NCBI GenBank assembly: GCA_030549495.1
Contig: JAUIRK010000058.1
Coordinates: 293,501-357,500 of the forward strand
From: Nectonema munidae
Taxonomy: Eukaryota > Nematomorpha > Nectonematoida > Nectonematidae
Length of the DNA stretch: 64,000 nt
Direction: 5' to 3'
The translations under genes were made by a program, and so were the position numbers. The notes under the pieces are model-generated. The model made no database searches and was not told the DNA's origin. It saw nothing but the letters and a program-made list of their open reading frames with translations. The first letter of the stretch is position 1. Each line of letters starts with the position of its first letter. Below, piece after piece: positions 34,732 to 46,437 of the stretch.

Positions 34732-34868
34732 TTAACCCATTAAGTCCCAATGCTCCCATTTGGGAACATAAGTAATTTCATCTTCGTCTGCTTTTTCAAT
34801 GACTTTGAATATAAATCGTCTGTGTTTTTTTAAATATCGTCTGATTTCTATGGAACTTAATGGGTTAA
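34732..34868. mobile_element. piggyBac-type MITE family M1, complete
   Basis: Target duplication TTAA on both sides (34732-34735, 34865-34868) and 10-bp perfect inverted ends CCCATTAAGT/ACTTAATGGG; 129-bp core. Internally it holds CCCAATGCTCCCATTTGGG and three CGTCTG motifs. Nearly identical to 29879-30009, so both moved recently. Confidence 0.9.
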
Positions 34869-35267
34869 GATTTTTTGAAAATAAGCTTTAAAAAATTTTA
34901 TTTACATTATTTCCCATTTTTGGCAGTATTCGTAAATATATTAATAGTAAATTAATATTTTTCTATCTAATTTACTATTCAAGTAGTAATATTACTACTT
35001 ATTTTTTCGTGTCCCCAATTACAACATACTACTAACATATCTTTTTGATTTATTGTTCATTTTAAAAACTAATAAAACCCTCAAATAGGAGATTGTGCAA
35101 AATATATGAGTGAGTTTTTCAAAAAAAATCCTAAAATTTCGCCTCATGTTAACAGCGTTGGGAAAGCACTCGCCAAAAGTCGGAATTAAAAATGAGTTGC
35201 AACGCTGTCCTAAAATTTTAATTCCATTTATGTGCACGTATGAAGCAGAAACAAGTATTATAAGTTT

Positions 35268-35364
35268 TATTCTCCATTACGTCATAAAGCAAACACAAAG
35301 ACTACGTTACGAAACAAAATTCAACTATAATCTTCGAAACGATGCTTCTAATGTTTGCATAGAG
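35268..35364 (-). promoter_or_regulatory. Third copy of the family promoter module (paralogue B)
   Basis: - strand: CTCTATGCAAACA (35364-35352), then CTTTGTGTTTGCTTTATGACG and TAATGGAGAATA (about 35299-35269). Same two motifs, order and spacing as upstream of genes A and C. No TATA box or signal-peptide exon was recognised below it. The 72-codon ORF at 35019-35237 does not look like one. Confidence 0.6.
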
Positions 35365-35961
35365 AGGCAGGCGGCTCAGGTTACGTGATAAGTCTTGCAA
35401 CCTAAAAATAGGCAAATGTGTATTGGCGTATGCTTGTGAGTTTACATATACTTGAGTGATTGATGAATTCGTCATCTCGAAGTTTTGACAAAACCATTTC
35501 AGATTTTTAGGGTGTATAAAAATGTAAGATAAAACATTTTATCATTGAAGAAAGTTTATACGTGGAGGAGAATTTAAATACGGTTGAATGCGCTCTCCCG
35601 AATACGATTCGCAATCCTGATTTCTCTATCATCTCTTCAGATATGGAGGAACGAATAAAAACGTTTAAAATCTTTTTAATTAGTTGCGTTTACTCAATCA
35701 AATTCTCAATCGCAGTTTTTGACGTAGTTTAAACTTGAGATCAGTGAATGCCCACACGTGTGGCGGAAAATCGACATAAGGGATAAATTTTAATTAAAAT
35801 AGTATAAAATTTTATCTTCTGAATTATTTTTTTTTCTTTTAAGTTGTGAATCTTCTTTCTTTTTTCTTTTTAGTTGGGAATATAATATGGAAATTATAAT
35901 TCCCTTTTTTGATTCTATATGTTTTTTATGGTAATTAACAAATATTATTAACTAAAAATTA

Positions 35962-36690
35962 TAGAGATGTATCGGATGTGAATTTTTTTACATTTGCGGA
36001 TGGGGATATTAGATTAGACATGCTAGCGTATGCGGATATCCAAAACAAATTTTTATGCGGATATAAAATATTTTTAAAATAATCATGTTTTATATTTTAC
36101 AGTATCTTAGTATTTTAATCCCTTTTTTACTGTTTTTTAATCCACCAGTGTAAAAAAACCTAAATCATCCTTCTAGCTTTGAACAGTGCTAGAAGGACAG
36201 GTAAGGTAATGAATGGCATACAATTTTTGATAAAAATAGGAAATTCTTCTTTTTTAGTTTTCCACCAATCTAAGCAATTATAAGAATCAATTCTTTTTTC
36301 TCTTTGATACTTCGTTATTTCTTCATTAAAAGCTTCATTATCTTCATTTTCTTTCTCCTTTTCTTCCTCACTCATAGAGTTTAGAATAGAGTTCATAGCT
36401 TCATTCAAAGAAGTATAAACTTCATTAGCACTTTTCTGCAGCTTTTTACTTCTATGCTACTATTATCAATCTTATCATCATCATATAAATTCAAAAGGTA
36501 AGTTTTTACTTTATTTGTTTTTTCAAAATTGCTATAATGTAAAAATTAGAAAAGTAACTATAATGTAAAAATTTTAAATTACGGATGCGGATGTTAACAT
36601 GAAAAAATCCGCGAATGAGGATATAAAGTGGATTTAAAATTTTTTGCAGATAATCAGCATATGCAGATGTGGATATCCGATACATCTCTA
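35962..36690 (-). mobile_element. hAT element with TAGAGATGTATCGGAT ends
   Basis: Left end TAGAGATGTATCGGATGTG, right end on the other strand TAGAGATGTATCGGATATCC. Target duplication CTAAAAAT (35952-35959 and 36691-36698), with two extra bases at the left junction. The - strand ORF 36408-36160 carries a hAT C-terminal dimerisation-like stretch (ITKYQREKRIDSYNCLDWW, KTKKEEFPIFIKNC). Most of the transposase is missing; it is an internally deleted copy. Confidence 0.75.
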
Positions 36691-36699
36691 CTAAAAATT

Positions 36700-39600
36700 C
36701 AATTTGTGCAAGGTCTTCCAATTTTCCAGACTTATTTCTCGCTGATTTCCAAGTATAAAATTCGAGCAAAGATATAGTGTCTGTGAAAATAATAAGTGAC
36801 CTACCTCATTAGTAGGAATGAAAAGTAGCATCAGAACGATATTATAAAGTCTAAAAACCTTGTTTTGGCAATAACCAGCTCTCCGTTTTAAAGAGCTTAT
36901 CACTTAAACGGGGTATATTATATCATATTTTTCCTGGTAACTATGCTGTATAGCTAAAGTTAAACTAGAATTATAGATATTTAGTATGCACTCAATAAAC
37001 TTGATTTTTAAAGTAGCGAACGTTTCTAAATACCGAAACAAATGCCCACTTCCGAATAATTGTCTCTTAAACTTCGCACGTCTGTTCTATTTCAATATTG
37101 GTATAAACTTCAAAAAGTACTAATATAGTTCTTCTGATAGTTTCTTCAGAATAAATTGTTTAATAGATTTTGCAAATTCTGAATCAAAAGAGAAAAACAA
37201 TTTATTTGCAATTATATTTATAATTGTTATTATTTAAATTTAATTATTATTTTTTCTTAAATAACAATTGATATAAAATATTTTTATTTCCTAAGCCAAA
37301 TTAAAACATAAATCTCTGATAAAAATTATTTAGTGTTGGAAACAAACTTGAATCGTTCTCAGAAGTTGTTACAAAGATATCAATGTTAAAGTATGAAGAT
37401 TAGTAAGAATAACGATAAGCCAACGGATTGTGTGTATTATGGCATATGCACCTTTGGCATTTTACTCGCTCTAACTACACCACTTTTGTACTTATTGTAC
37501 TAAACAATAACTTCAGATTCATTATATTGTCCTATTCATTTTATTTCATTCAAGTGTTAGCGCTAGACAAAATTTAAAACAACTTTAAAATTTTTATGGC
37601 ATGTTTTGGAGGAAAGTAAGCCCGTGAGAGAAGGATGTGAAGTATATAAAGAAATAAGCTGTCACCCTCATTCAACGTCAAGCTAGTCAAATCTACTGAA
37701 GTCTTCATTTTATTCATGATTCTTTGATGCTAAAAGTTTTGATACATTCACCGAAAGAAATGTTTAGCAAAAAAATCATCCACAAAAAACTTATGTGACA
37801 AATTAGCATTATTCGTTTAATTGCTGTGCACAAGTGTTTTGCGTTTAGGATAGCTCTTTTTAACATGCAGGCTTTTAGGGCAAGCTAGGCTATGAACAAA
37901 GTAAGGATGATGAAGTCAAACTGGCGTCTACAAACATTAGCTCTGCTTGTTCAAACAAGAGTAAATCTCACTTTTTCTGGCTCCTCCCGAAAAACGCTGT
38001 GCAAACACTTATGAACACACGCACCCAGACAAAGTAAACATGGCACCAAGCTTTTCCATTTTCACGTGCACGATTTTTCGAGGGATGAGGAGGAAAAATA
38101 GGGCGAACAGTGTGCGAAGAATAGGAAACATACATTTTTGTTTAATCTATGAATATAACATAATGTGCTTTAAAATGACATGAAATTACTCCTCTTTGTT
38201 TGCTTTCAATTTTATACCTTCATTTTATAATATTCTTAAATTTTAAATACTATTATCAAATCTTGAATTATATTTCAATATATTACGACATCTATTGCAA
38301 AAAAATAAAGTATTGTGTATTTTCTATTCTTATATATTGAATAGTTTTTATCCCTAAATAAAAATTTTTATGCCATAGGCTTAAAATTTTAATAAAAATT
38401 TGGCCCCTTGTAAAAAGGGTTGGGGAACCCTGCTCTAGAACAATACATCAACTTCCAGAAAGAGGACGTTTATTTACAAATGGGCGATATTGCTTTACAA
38501 AGATAATATATCTTTCTCATCTATCACGTTTGCAGAAGAGTAGTTCACATAATTGTTTAGGATTTCATTGATTTGGAGACGAAGAATATTCTTATCAACA
38601 TCTGCTAGTGCATGTTAGCAAGGAAACACTTCAGCGTATGAAAACATATGTGCCTGTATGTAAATGTGTTTGTTTCTTTCAGATTTCGAGTCGAATCTTC
38701 ATAACAATAGTAAAAATGAAATGGACATTGCAAATATTAGAAAAATGTTTCAAGGCAAATGAAGCACATAAAAAATACCTCACTTTAGCCACCCCTAAAT
38801 TTTTAAATGAAATTAATTTTTTTCAATTTTTCATGTAGCGTCCTTGATTTTTATTATTGTCGGATAAATGATTCAAATTTAATTTTTGAAACCTAAAAAT
38901 TAACTTAGGTTTAGATGTTTTGTTTACAACCACTTTCATTTTAGTTTGGACATTTTTGAAGGAATGAAAATCGTCTGCTTTGAATATATAAAATTCCGTT
39001 GAAAAAGAAAGCAGACGAATCCTCTTCAAAATGTCGGTCCTTATAAAAAAAATTATTTAACAATCAAAATATAAAATCACTGAGAAAAGTTAATATCTCA
39101 TTTTACTTTATTAGATGTTTTGTTTCAAACTATTTGTGCTTTGGTCTGATTTTGCGCTTTTTAAGATTTGAACATTTTGGTTTTAGACTATATTATTTTG
39201 GGTGTTTTGGTGTTGGTCGGTTTTAATCAAAGATAAATTTTTATCTCGTATCATTTAATTTCCTTTTTGAAAATTCTGAGATTAAAGTCGAAATCTGATT
39301 TCAAAATCAAAGTAAATTTAATATTTGTAGACAAAAATTTAAGTCAGAGAATTTAACAATACTATAAAATAAAAGCACAACATTCAGAGCAAACAAAAGG
39401 GATGATTTCGTATAATTTTAAAGCCTAGAAAGAGTAATAGATTATATTCATAGATCAAAACAAAAACTTTAGAAACAAAAGTAGTCTAGATTAAAATTAT
39501 TAAAAAAACTTAGTTTTAGACTTGAATTTTTAACTCGGAGAAGACCCAGAAATAGGTTTGATAACAAACAAAAAAGAAACTATAATTTCCGCATTGAAGA

Positions 39601-39960
39601 ATATCTTTCAAAATCCTTTGCCACGTTCGCCAATGTTTTGAACTGCACATCTGAATGATTTGCAAACTTTGTACTAATTTCATTAAAAATTTTTCACTTA
39701 TGTCGGTTTGTCGCAAACTAATTCTAGATGCCCCGTATTAAAAAATAGGGCAAGAGGGGTAAAAATCATGACAGGCGTGTAGGGGAAGGGGTTTAAAAAC
39801 TTAAAATTTTGGAGGACATCATTTAGGCATCATCCCTAATCAACGATGAGTTATTGAAAAGATTTTAAAATTAGAATATTCCTCGATAACTCTTGTATCC
39901 AAAATTTTTGAGTAGCCAAGAATTCCCCAATACCTATGTGCGAATTCATCACTGCAAGAC
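36700..39960. other. Intergenic region upstream of gene C
   Basis: No exon recognised. 38400-38432 ends TTGGGGAACCCTG, a lone hAT terminus on the - strand without a partner. 38971-39018 has the inverted pair TCGTCTGC...GCAGACGA seen in M-type MITEs. 39110-39235 has degenerate TGTTTTGGTT iterations. The rest is AT-rich. Confidence 0.4.
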
Positions 39961-39966
39961 GCATCA

Positions 39967-40110
39967 CTCTGTGCAAACAACGCGATCATCATCAGAATTT
40001 TCTTCGTATCTCTTCCTTGTGTTGCTTTCAACGTAAAAGAGAATACTGCCTTCTATGGGTAATGTACATATACAATTTTAGCAAGAGATGCCCGAGCACA
40101 TATATAAATA
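39967..40110 (+). promoter_or_regulatory. Gene C promoter
   Basis: CTCTGTGCAAACAA (39967-39980), TTGTGTTGCTTTCAACG and TAAAAGAGAATA (40017-40045), and TATATAAATA (40101-40110), 51 bases before the ATG. A start site near 40130 would be expected from the TATA box (inference). Confidence 0.65.
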
Positions 40111-40160
40111 CTCTAAATATATCGTATATGCTTTATTTTTCTTTTGCTTCTGCAACGAAA

Positions 40161-40227
40161 ATGACAAACGCAAGAGTGTTTCTAGCTTTGATGTTCATAA
40201 CTTTTGTTGCACATGTTAGTTTGAGAA
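40161..40227 (+). CDS. Gene C exon 1 (signal peptide)
   Basis: 22 codons and one base, donor GTAAGT. The hydrophobic core FLALMFITFVA and a small residue near HVS fit a cleavable signal. ATG chosen by alignment with gene A and position below the TATA box; the longer upstream ORF is 5' flank. Confidence 0.75.
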
Positions 40228-43200
40228 GTAAGTTTTATTGCCAGTCATCTATTTTACTTTTCGAAAATTCAAACTTTTAGTGTCTCTACCAATAATATCA
40301 CGGTGCAACATTCGTGATGGATTTCGGAATAGGAAGACAAAAAATATTTACTATATACTATTTTTATTTCGATTTTATCAGTTTTCAACGCTAATTTTTC
40401 CTTCTTTCAATTCCAAATTATCTTTTTTGATTTAATTTTATCTTTCTAAAATGCAAAATATAATTTGAAAAATGCCATTTAGAATTGAAAAAAGACAAAA
40501 TAGAATTTAAATCGTATATATATATATATATGCAATTTATAGTTCTCTTTGGTGTGACTTTTCACTGAAGTCCCACATAATGTTTCAAAATTTCCTAATA
40601 CCTAACATAATTTGGACTAAATTGATAGAAATTGGTTTCCATTGATAGTTTCATATAAGAAAAAAAATATAATATAGGTATATATTCCTCTAAAAATCTC
40701 GTAATAATTTTTAAAATTGTTACAAAATTGATATAAATCACTTTATGTTCTTTTCTTTTTAAATGAATTTTTGTACAAGTTAAGGAAGATGATTTTCATT
40801 TCGTTCGTCATTGTTGACACATTATGTTTGGGGGCTTAAGAAGAAGAAAATTTTTATTTATTTACAAATAATCACAAAAAACACGAAAAATTAACATAAC
40901 AAAATTAAAAAAAATATATATGATTGCTTGGACAACAATAACTATTTTGCTAAATCTGGGAAGAAAGGAATGGCTTTTCTGTGGTATTGTTATAAGAGGT
41001 GAATACGAAGATACTTTCGGAAAGACAAAATTAAAGGTTAAAATTAAGCACACGTTTATTTTCGTTCTTAGACATCCTTCTTTGTGTTGATGATAATAAT
41101 TAAAAACAAACCAGTTTGAAAAAAGTTTGCGAAGCATTAGATTATTTTTAGGAGTAGGCGAAGCTGTATATGCTGTATATGATTTTAAGGAATTTTTCCT
41201 CGATTCTAAAAGCTTTTTCGTTTGATGTGTGACCTGAATTAACAATGCTATATTAAAAATGAGATAGTACCAAGGATTAATACAAAAGTAAAAGTATATC
41301 TCTGGGAAATATGTTTCTCTATGATTTTAACTCTATTAGTGCTGGGCTAAATTTGTCCGCTCAAGTGCTCGGAGAGGGGGCGTAAAGTGGACCCCCCCCC
41401 CCCCCTATTTTTCTCAGATATTAATAAGTTTTTATAAATATTTTTAATGTTACATATATATTTCAACTATGCTGAATTCAGTGGTGATGTCCATTTTTCA
41501 TCAAAATCAATCAAACCTGTCAAAAAATTGATTTATATTTGACAGCTCATCTTAAAAAGAAACTTTTTATCTAAGTAATAATATAAAGTTTTTTACACAC
41601 ATATACCCATTTTCAAGTAGGCTGTGTTTACTGGTTATATTCCTTTTTTTTTAATAAAAATTAGTCAAACCTGACAAAATAATTTAAATATGACAGCCCA
41701 TGTCAAAATTAAAATTTTTATTATTATAAAGTTTTTTATACATTTCAAGTATGCAGAATTTAATGGTAATGTTTATTTTTTATAAAATCAATAAAACCTG
41801 TCAAAAAATCGTTTTAACCTGTAAATCAATGTCAAATATATAAACATAAAAATAACTTCTACTTGCAGTATTTCTCTGGTAATTATTTTCTTAATTTATT
41901 TAATAAACCAACTTTAGGTGTTTAATTCACTCAAAATATTTCATTCTAGAGTAACTTATGTAACTCGGTAGGACCTCCATCTTTTTGGCTACAAATTCGT
42001 TATCGGCTCGTAGTCTCTACGTCATATTATAATTTACAGTATGTAATTTTGCTATTCATTCCATGATGATCATTCTATGGGGTATTAGGTCTTGTGCGAA
42101 TAAGCACACATTTTGAAGGATCTGCTTTGTAAAACTTCCGAAACAAGTTCGTTTTTTAGTTTGAAAAGTTTAGTCAAATCTGTTGTGGAAATTTGAACAG
42201 CTTCTGCAAAGCTTTTAATTTTGTCCTGGACGTTTGTCGACATACTAACAATGGGAAATAACAGTTGTGATTCCATATTTTAACTCTTATTCAATTTTTT
42301 CAACAAGCTTGATAGATTCTCGGTTGCAGTTACCATGGTAAACTCATTAAACTGGAACAAAGTATTAGTTGGATATGGCTTTTTAAGAGCTGTGCCTGAT
42401 TTTTTTTTCTTGCCATTCTGAGAAAAACATTTTTCTCAGAGATAAAAGCCAGGGTCTTGATTGATGACGTTGCTAATTTGTAGAACTGTTAATCTAACAC
42501 ATTCATAATGAATATAATATAGAATTTCTGACACAGGATTTTATGTTATCCATAGAAAAAATATGGTTATACAAGATTGATTCAAAAACCTCTCCAACCA
42601 AATAAGCAATAGATCTTCAAAGCTTGGATCATAGTTCATAGATAGGCCGCATTAAAAATCAAAGGGCAATAATAAGGCACGTGGGGCACGAGTTGGACAT
42701 CCATGCCCTAGAGTTTTATACTTTAAATTGGAAAAGGTATTCTATTGAGTTTACTATATATCTTAAATTAAGGCTTCACGCAGAAAAATGGTATAAAAAA
42801 TGTAGCAAAAATTTCGGTAATGAGAGTGAATTTCTATTTTAATCTTGTATAAAAAATCTATCTTGTTATGGTAAATCACAAATTTTTTGTTGACCACAGC
42901 TATCCAAATCCTAAAAATAAAAAGAATTCAAATGTGTAAACTCAGCTTCTAAAAATAAGTTAAAAGGCCAACTTTTCTATTTTTATTTAGGATTTTGCCA
43001 AGTTGACGATTATGTGAAATCAATCGAGAATGTTTTAAAAGAAACCACAAAGTTTGGATATAGAAGACGAATTAGTTGTGATAAAGAAGCTAGAGCGCCT
43101 TTGGAACTGCATGTTGATGGCAAAAAAGTAGATGAATTTAGAAGGTTTTTGAAACCAAGAGAAATTATTTATGAAAAATCTATAAATTTACATGAAGGAA

Positions 43201-46012
43201 TTACTGAAATATCTTTAAAACAGGAGAAATTTACTTTAGATACATTATTTGTAAACAAGTTAGGTAAGACGATTTACTTTTTTAAAATTATTGAATATTT
43301 TTGCATTCTTAATTTTTATTGTCTATATTGGATCCAAGGGAAGAATATTCTTAGTTAGATAGGCCGGTAGAGGAGGAGTGAGAAATATTTATTTACAAAG
43401 AAGCAGAAAAACAAACGAAAATGAATATTAAAAAATATATTAAAGAAAAATACGGTTATTTATAAAAAAAAAATATGGCAGGTATAGGTATATCACGCTG
43501 CATAATCCAAGCTAGATGAACTGAATGAGCATAATACCAAGCACCAAGCCGTGTGACGAAATACGCGTCTTTTGATGCAGAACAATTCTGCTTAAATATC
43601 CTCTAATAAAACTTTACGTTATTTAAGTTCTATTTGGTGTTTTCAATTCAAAGTTTTCCTTTTTTCAAATCTAAATATTTTTCCACTTCCAAGTGGTCTT
43701 TTTTGATTCAAAAACTTCTTTTTAAATTTATTTTAGATTGGCTCCTAATTTTTACACCAAAACAAATGTATACAGAAATTCAAAATTTTTTAAACTTTTT
43801 TTTTTAGAAAAAAAAGTGCTAATACATCATATTTAGTCAATTATATTAAAAAACTTCGATATTTTGTTCTTCCTGCTGTAAATAAAATTTTTATATCTTC
43901 TCTGGCTCCTTCTTTCTTGAAAATTAGTTTTTAACTATTTTTGTTTTATGGCATACCATGACCGACCGATGCCCAGCCTTATTTCTCTGAAAAAATTTCC
44001 GAACACCGAGAAAAATTAATTTTTAGTTTTATACGCTAAAAATTGTTCACTAAATTTGATATTGTAAACTGATATTACATATAAGAGAATAAACATATGG
44101 TATCGTTATACTTCTTTGAATATATGACGCTAACTTTTTCAATGTATCGATGGGTGCATGTTTTTTTTGAAAAATCTTGATAATGTAAAAGTCTAACTTT
44201 TGCCGATTTGTGAAATTTGACTGTTTTTATTTTTAGCAATTTTCTTTATATATGGCGGTGAGTAAATGTTTTTCGACTTTTAGAAGTATAGGATTTTTCA
44301 ATGGCAGCATCTTGATAGTTTGCATATAATCGTTTTGATTTTAATAATAGAAAATGAGAGCAATTACTACTTCTCTCAATAATATTCTTATTTTATTTCT
44401 AGGTGAATGTGATCTCATATCTCCTGATAGAAAAGAATTCCTATACTATGACTATGATACTGGTGATGACAAAGAAGATATTTTTCCTATCACAATCGAA
44501 TATGTCTGTCCAGCTCATAAGAATTTTATCTTGTTTAAAAACTTCGATGACGCTCAAGAAATAAAGACTTTGGGGAATTCGTCGAATCTCATCACAGCAA
44601 CTATAGAATACTATGATATGAACTTTAAAAATAAAGTTAACGTATTCGGTTTATTGCCAGTTAGCGATAAATACAAATATTTGGGCTTTGAAGCTGAGGA
44701 TGAAATTACGATATACATGTTTAGTAAGCGCGTAATTCCTTCACAATGGTAAAGTTTACTAATGAAGCATATTTGTTTCATCGACAGAAAGTCAAAAATT
44801 AAATAAAATATTTTTTAATGAGACAAAGTAAGAGAACAGTACTGATATATTCGTTTCTTCGGTTATCAAAGGCAACACGAGCGCTAGGAAATAACCCAGT
44901 AAATGAGAGGTAAAATAAGTTGTGATAAGATGTGTATATTTAGGTTCAGCAGAACGATCTCTGGCGAAGCCTATTTTTAAAATTTTAATAATAATAGTAT
45001 ACCTTACATACTTCTTTTGAATGAGGTCAACGAATGAGAGATCCGTTTTTGGATGCGGACATTTTCTAGTTGCCTTTATTTGGTCAAAATGCTCAATCTG
45101 CATTGATTATATTTAAATTTTACAAAAACACCATTTTAAGTGAACTAGAAATGAATGGTTTTCTATATTTTATTCACAATCAAACGCAAAAAAAATAGTA
45201 GAAAATTTATAGACACGTTATTGCACATCTTTGCGCCATATCATTTTCCTTTTTTTTTGACCGGGCGCTCTTTTTCAACGTAAACTTTGTGGAGTTAGCA
45301 GAGGCTTTGAGGATTATGTTTCAGTGTCATTAGTTCAACTCAAGCAAAAGGGGAATAAATGCTTTGACATAGATTTAGAATACGATATATATATTGGATT
45401 CAGTGAATATTAAAAATACGAGAGTACTTTTCGTTTTTGTCTCGAATTTTAAGGGAATTTCCATATTTTTGTTTGCCTACATTTAATAATAATTATAAAA
45501 TAGGCTTTTTGGAAATGAAAACAAAATTTACGAGCTCTCTTAGGAAACTTTACCAACGATTTTTCTCAGGTCAAGCGATTTTATAAAAATGTTGATTCCT
45601 TTTTGAAGGTCCTATAAAAGTCGATCTAATGGATGAATTGAATGTTACAAAAAAAGAAAAAGATGGCGAAAATGTTTATATTTATTTGAAATATAAAAGT
45701 AGAGAAAAGTTTGAAAAAAAAGATTTTGTAGTTTGGATAAAAATTAACAATGAGGTCAAAATATTCGACGACTGGGAAATTTTTGGCTTATTTTTCAATA
45801 TCAATTTTCATTTCCTTTTATTGAAAGAAACAACGGTATCTATTATGTTCGGAGTATTCCTTATAGAAGATAAATCTGAAGTTAGATATTTGCTTCCTAA
45901 TGGAAAATGCGTAGAAAGAGATGCTCAATTTAGTCGAACTTTCAAGGTAATTTTTTAGCAAGTGATCAAAACGTTAATTCATTTTTTATTTTTGTTTTAG
46001 AAAATGCCTTAA
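40161..46012 (+). CDS. Gene C: secreted protein of unnamed family, five exons, about 336 aa
   Basis: Spliced gene: 40161-40227, 42991-43263, 44403-44723, 45609-45946, 46001-46012 (1011 nt with stop). Introns are phase 1, 1, 1 and 0, all GT-AG. Exon 1 gives a signal peptide (MTNARVFLALMFITFVAHV). Exons 2 and 3 are symmetric phase 1-1 units, as in shuffled extracellular domains. The mature part is beta-prone, has five cysteines (FCQ, ISC, GEC, YVC, GKC), no transmembrane segment after the signal and no motif I recognise. Exon 4 holds a hydrophobic run (FFNINFHFLLL). Support comes from gene A, which keeps every exon boundary, and from the conserved 3' UTR with AATAAA at 46113. The long intron 1 (2.8 kb) contains repeat R2. 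A secreted effector, immune or structural role would be guesswork. Confidence 0.75.
41340..42060 (+). repeat. Dispersed repeat family R2, copy 2, with degenerate tandem units
   Basis: Between a C-run (41391-41405) and the block matching 20461-21460, three degenerate units start at about 41461, 41614 and 41746 (TTTCAACTATGCTG, TTTCAAGTAGGCTG, TTTCAAGTATGCAG), each followed about 45-50 bases later by a (AAT)CAAACCTGTCAAAAAAT-like motif. The unit length of 130-153 varies. No ORF. In gene C intron 1. Confidence 0.55.
42590..44048 (+). repeat. Gene C arm of the inverted duplication
   Basis: Covers the end of intron 1, exon 2 and the first 785 bases of intron 2; its mirror is 30252-32200. Includes at 42671-42717 an old hAT terminus (TTGGACATCCATGCCC) present in both arms, so that insertion predates the duplication. 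Confidence 0.8.
42991..43263 (+). CDS. Gene C exon 2
   Basis: 273 nt, acceptor TTTTTATTTAG, donor GTAAG. Encodes FCQVDDYVKSIENVLK, RRRISCDKEARAPLELHVDG, REIIYEKSINLHEGITEI and LDTLFVNKL. Charged and Lys-rich with two cysteines. Confidence 0.8.
44403..44723 (+). CDS. Gene C exon 3
   Basis: 321 nt, acceptor TTTATTTCTAG, phase-1 donor GTAAGC. Encodes ECDLISPDRKEFLYYDYD, IFPITIEYVCPAHKNFILF, NSSNLITATIEYYD, NKVNVFGLLP and EAEDEITIYMF. One N-linked site (NSS) and two cysteines. Reading through the donor would add only 9 codons before a stop; gene A and the phase of exon 4 both favour splicing. Confidence 0.75.
45609..45946 (+). CDS. Gene C exon 4
   Basis: 338 nt, acceptor TTTTTGAAG, donor GTAATT, phase 1 in and phase 0 out. 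Encodes PIKVDLMDELNVTKKEKDG, VYIYLKYKSREKFEKKDF, WIKINNEVKIFDDW, then FHFLLLKETTVSIMFGVFL and NGKCVERDAQFSRTFK. One N-linked site (NVT). Confidence 0.75.
46001..46012 (+). CDS. Gene C exon 5 (12 nt, Lys-Met-Pro-stop)
   Basis: After a 54-base intron with acceptor TTTTTGTTTTAG. AAA ATG CCT TAA parallels gene A (Lys-Ile-Gly-stop). Confidence 0.65.
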   Translation, partial: KMP

Positions 46013-46112
46013 AGAGTAGAAACTGGTTTTAAATACAAGTCCTTGCATTACATGATTCAATGTGGATTTGTCCAAACATTTTGATTTTATTGTTTGATTG
46101 AATTTTTTTCTA

Positions 46113-46118
46113 AATAAA
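46113..46118 (+). terminator. Poly(A) signal of gene C
   Basis: AATAAA 101 bases after the stop, in a 3' UTR conserved with gene A. The transcript probably ends near 46135. Confidence 0.7.
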
Positions 46119-46437
46119 TTGAGTAATGACAAATTTTTTTATATCAATCTTAATAAATTTTTATATTGGATAAGTAAACTTTTTGTAGTGCATTCATCTT
46201 TTAAAAGGCCATCTTTTACATCTAAGCTGAATTTGTGTAAATCGAACTTTCTATGAATCCTAAAGATCTAAAGTTTCACTCTTGTTTTCTTGAAGTTAAC
46301 CGGATTTGTTGGAATCATGTCACTGTACAGGGTTTGTTTGTGGGAAATAATTGGGGAACTAGTCAGTTGCGATAATTGGGGAATCTGAGTATAACATTTC
46401 TAATCTTGATCTTTTACGAACACAGTACAAAACACAA

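Noticed and set aside
42085-42276. 63-codon - strand ORF (MESQLLFPIVSMSTNV)
   Set aside because: A possible trace of an old transposase, but no diagnostic motif and no extension in neighbouring frames.
44354-44752. Gene C exon 3 read through to the stop at 44752
   Set aside because: A phase-1 GTAAGC donor at 44724 has a GTATGC counterpart in gene A, and exon 4 continues in the right phase. Retained-intron transcripts remain possible.
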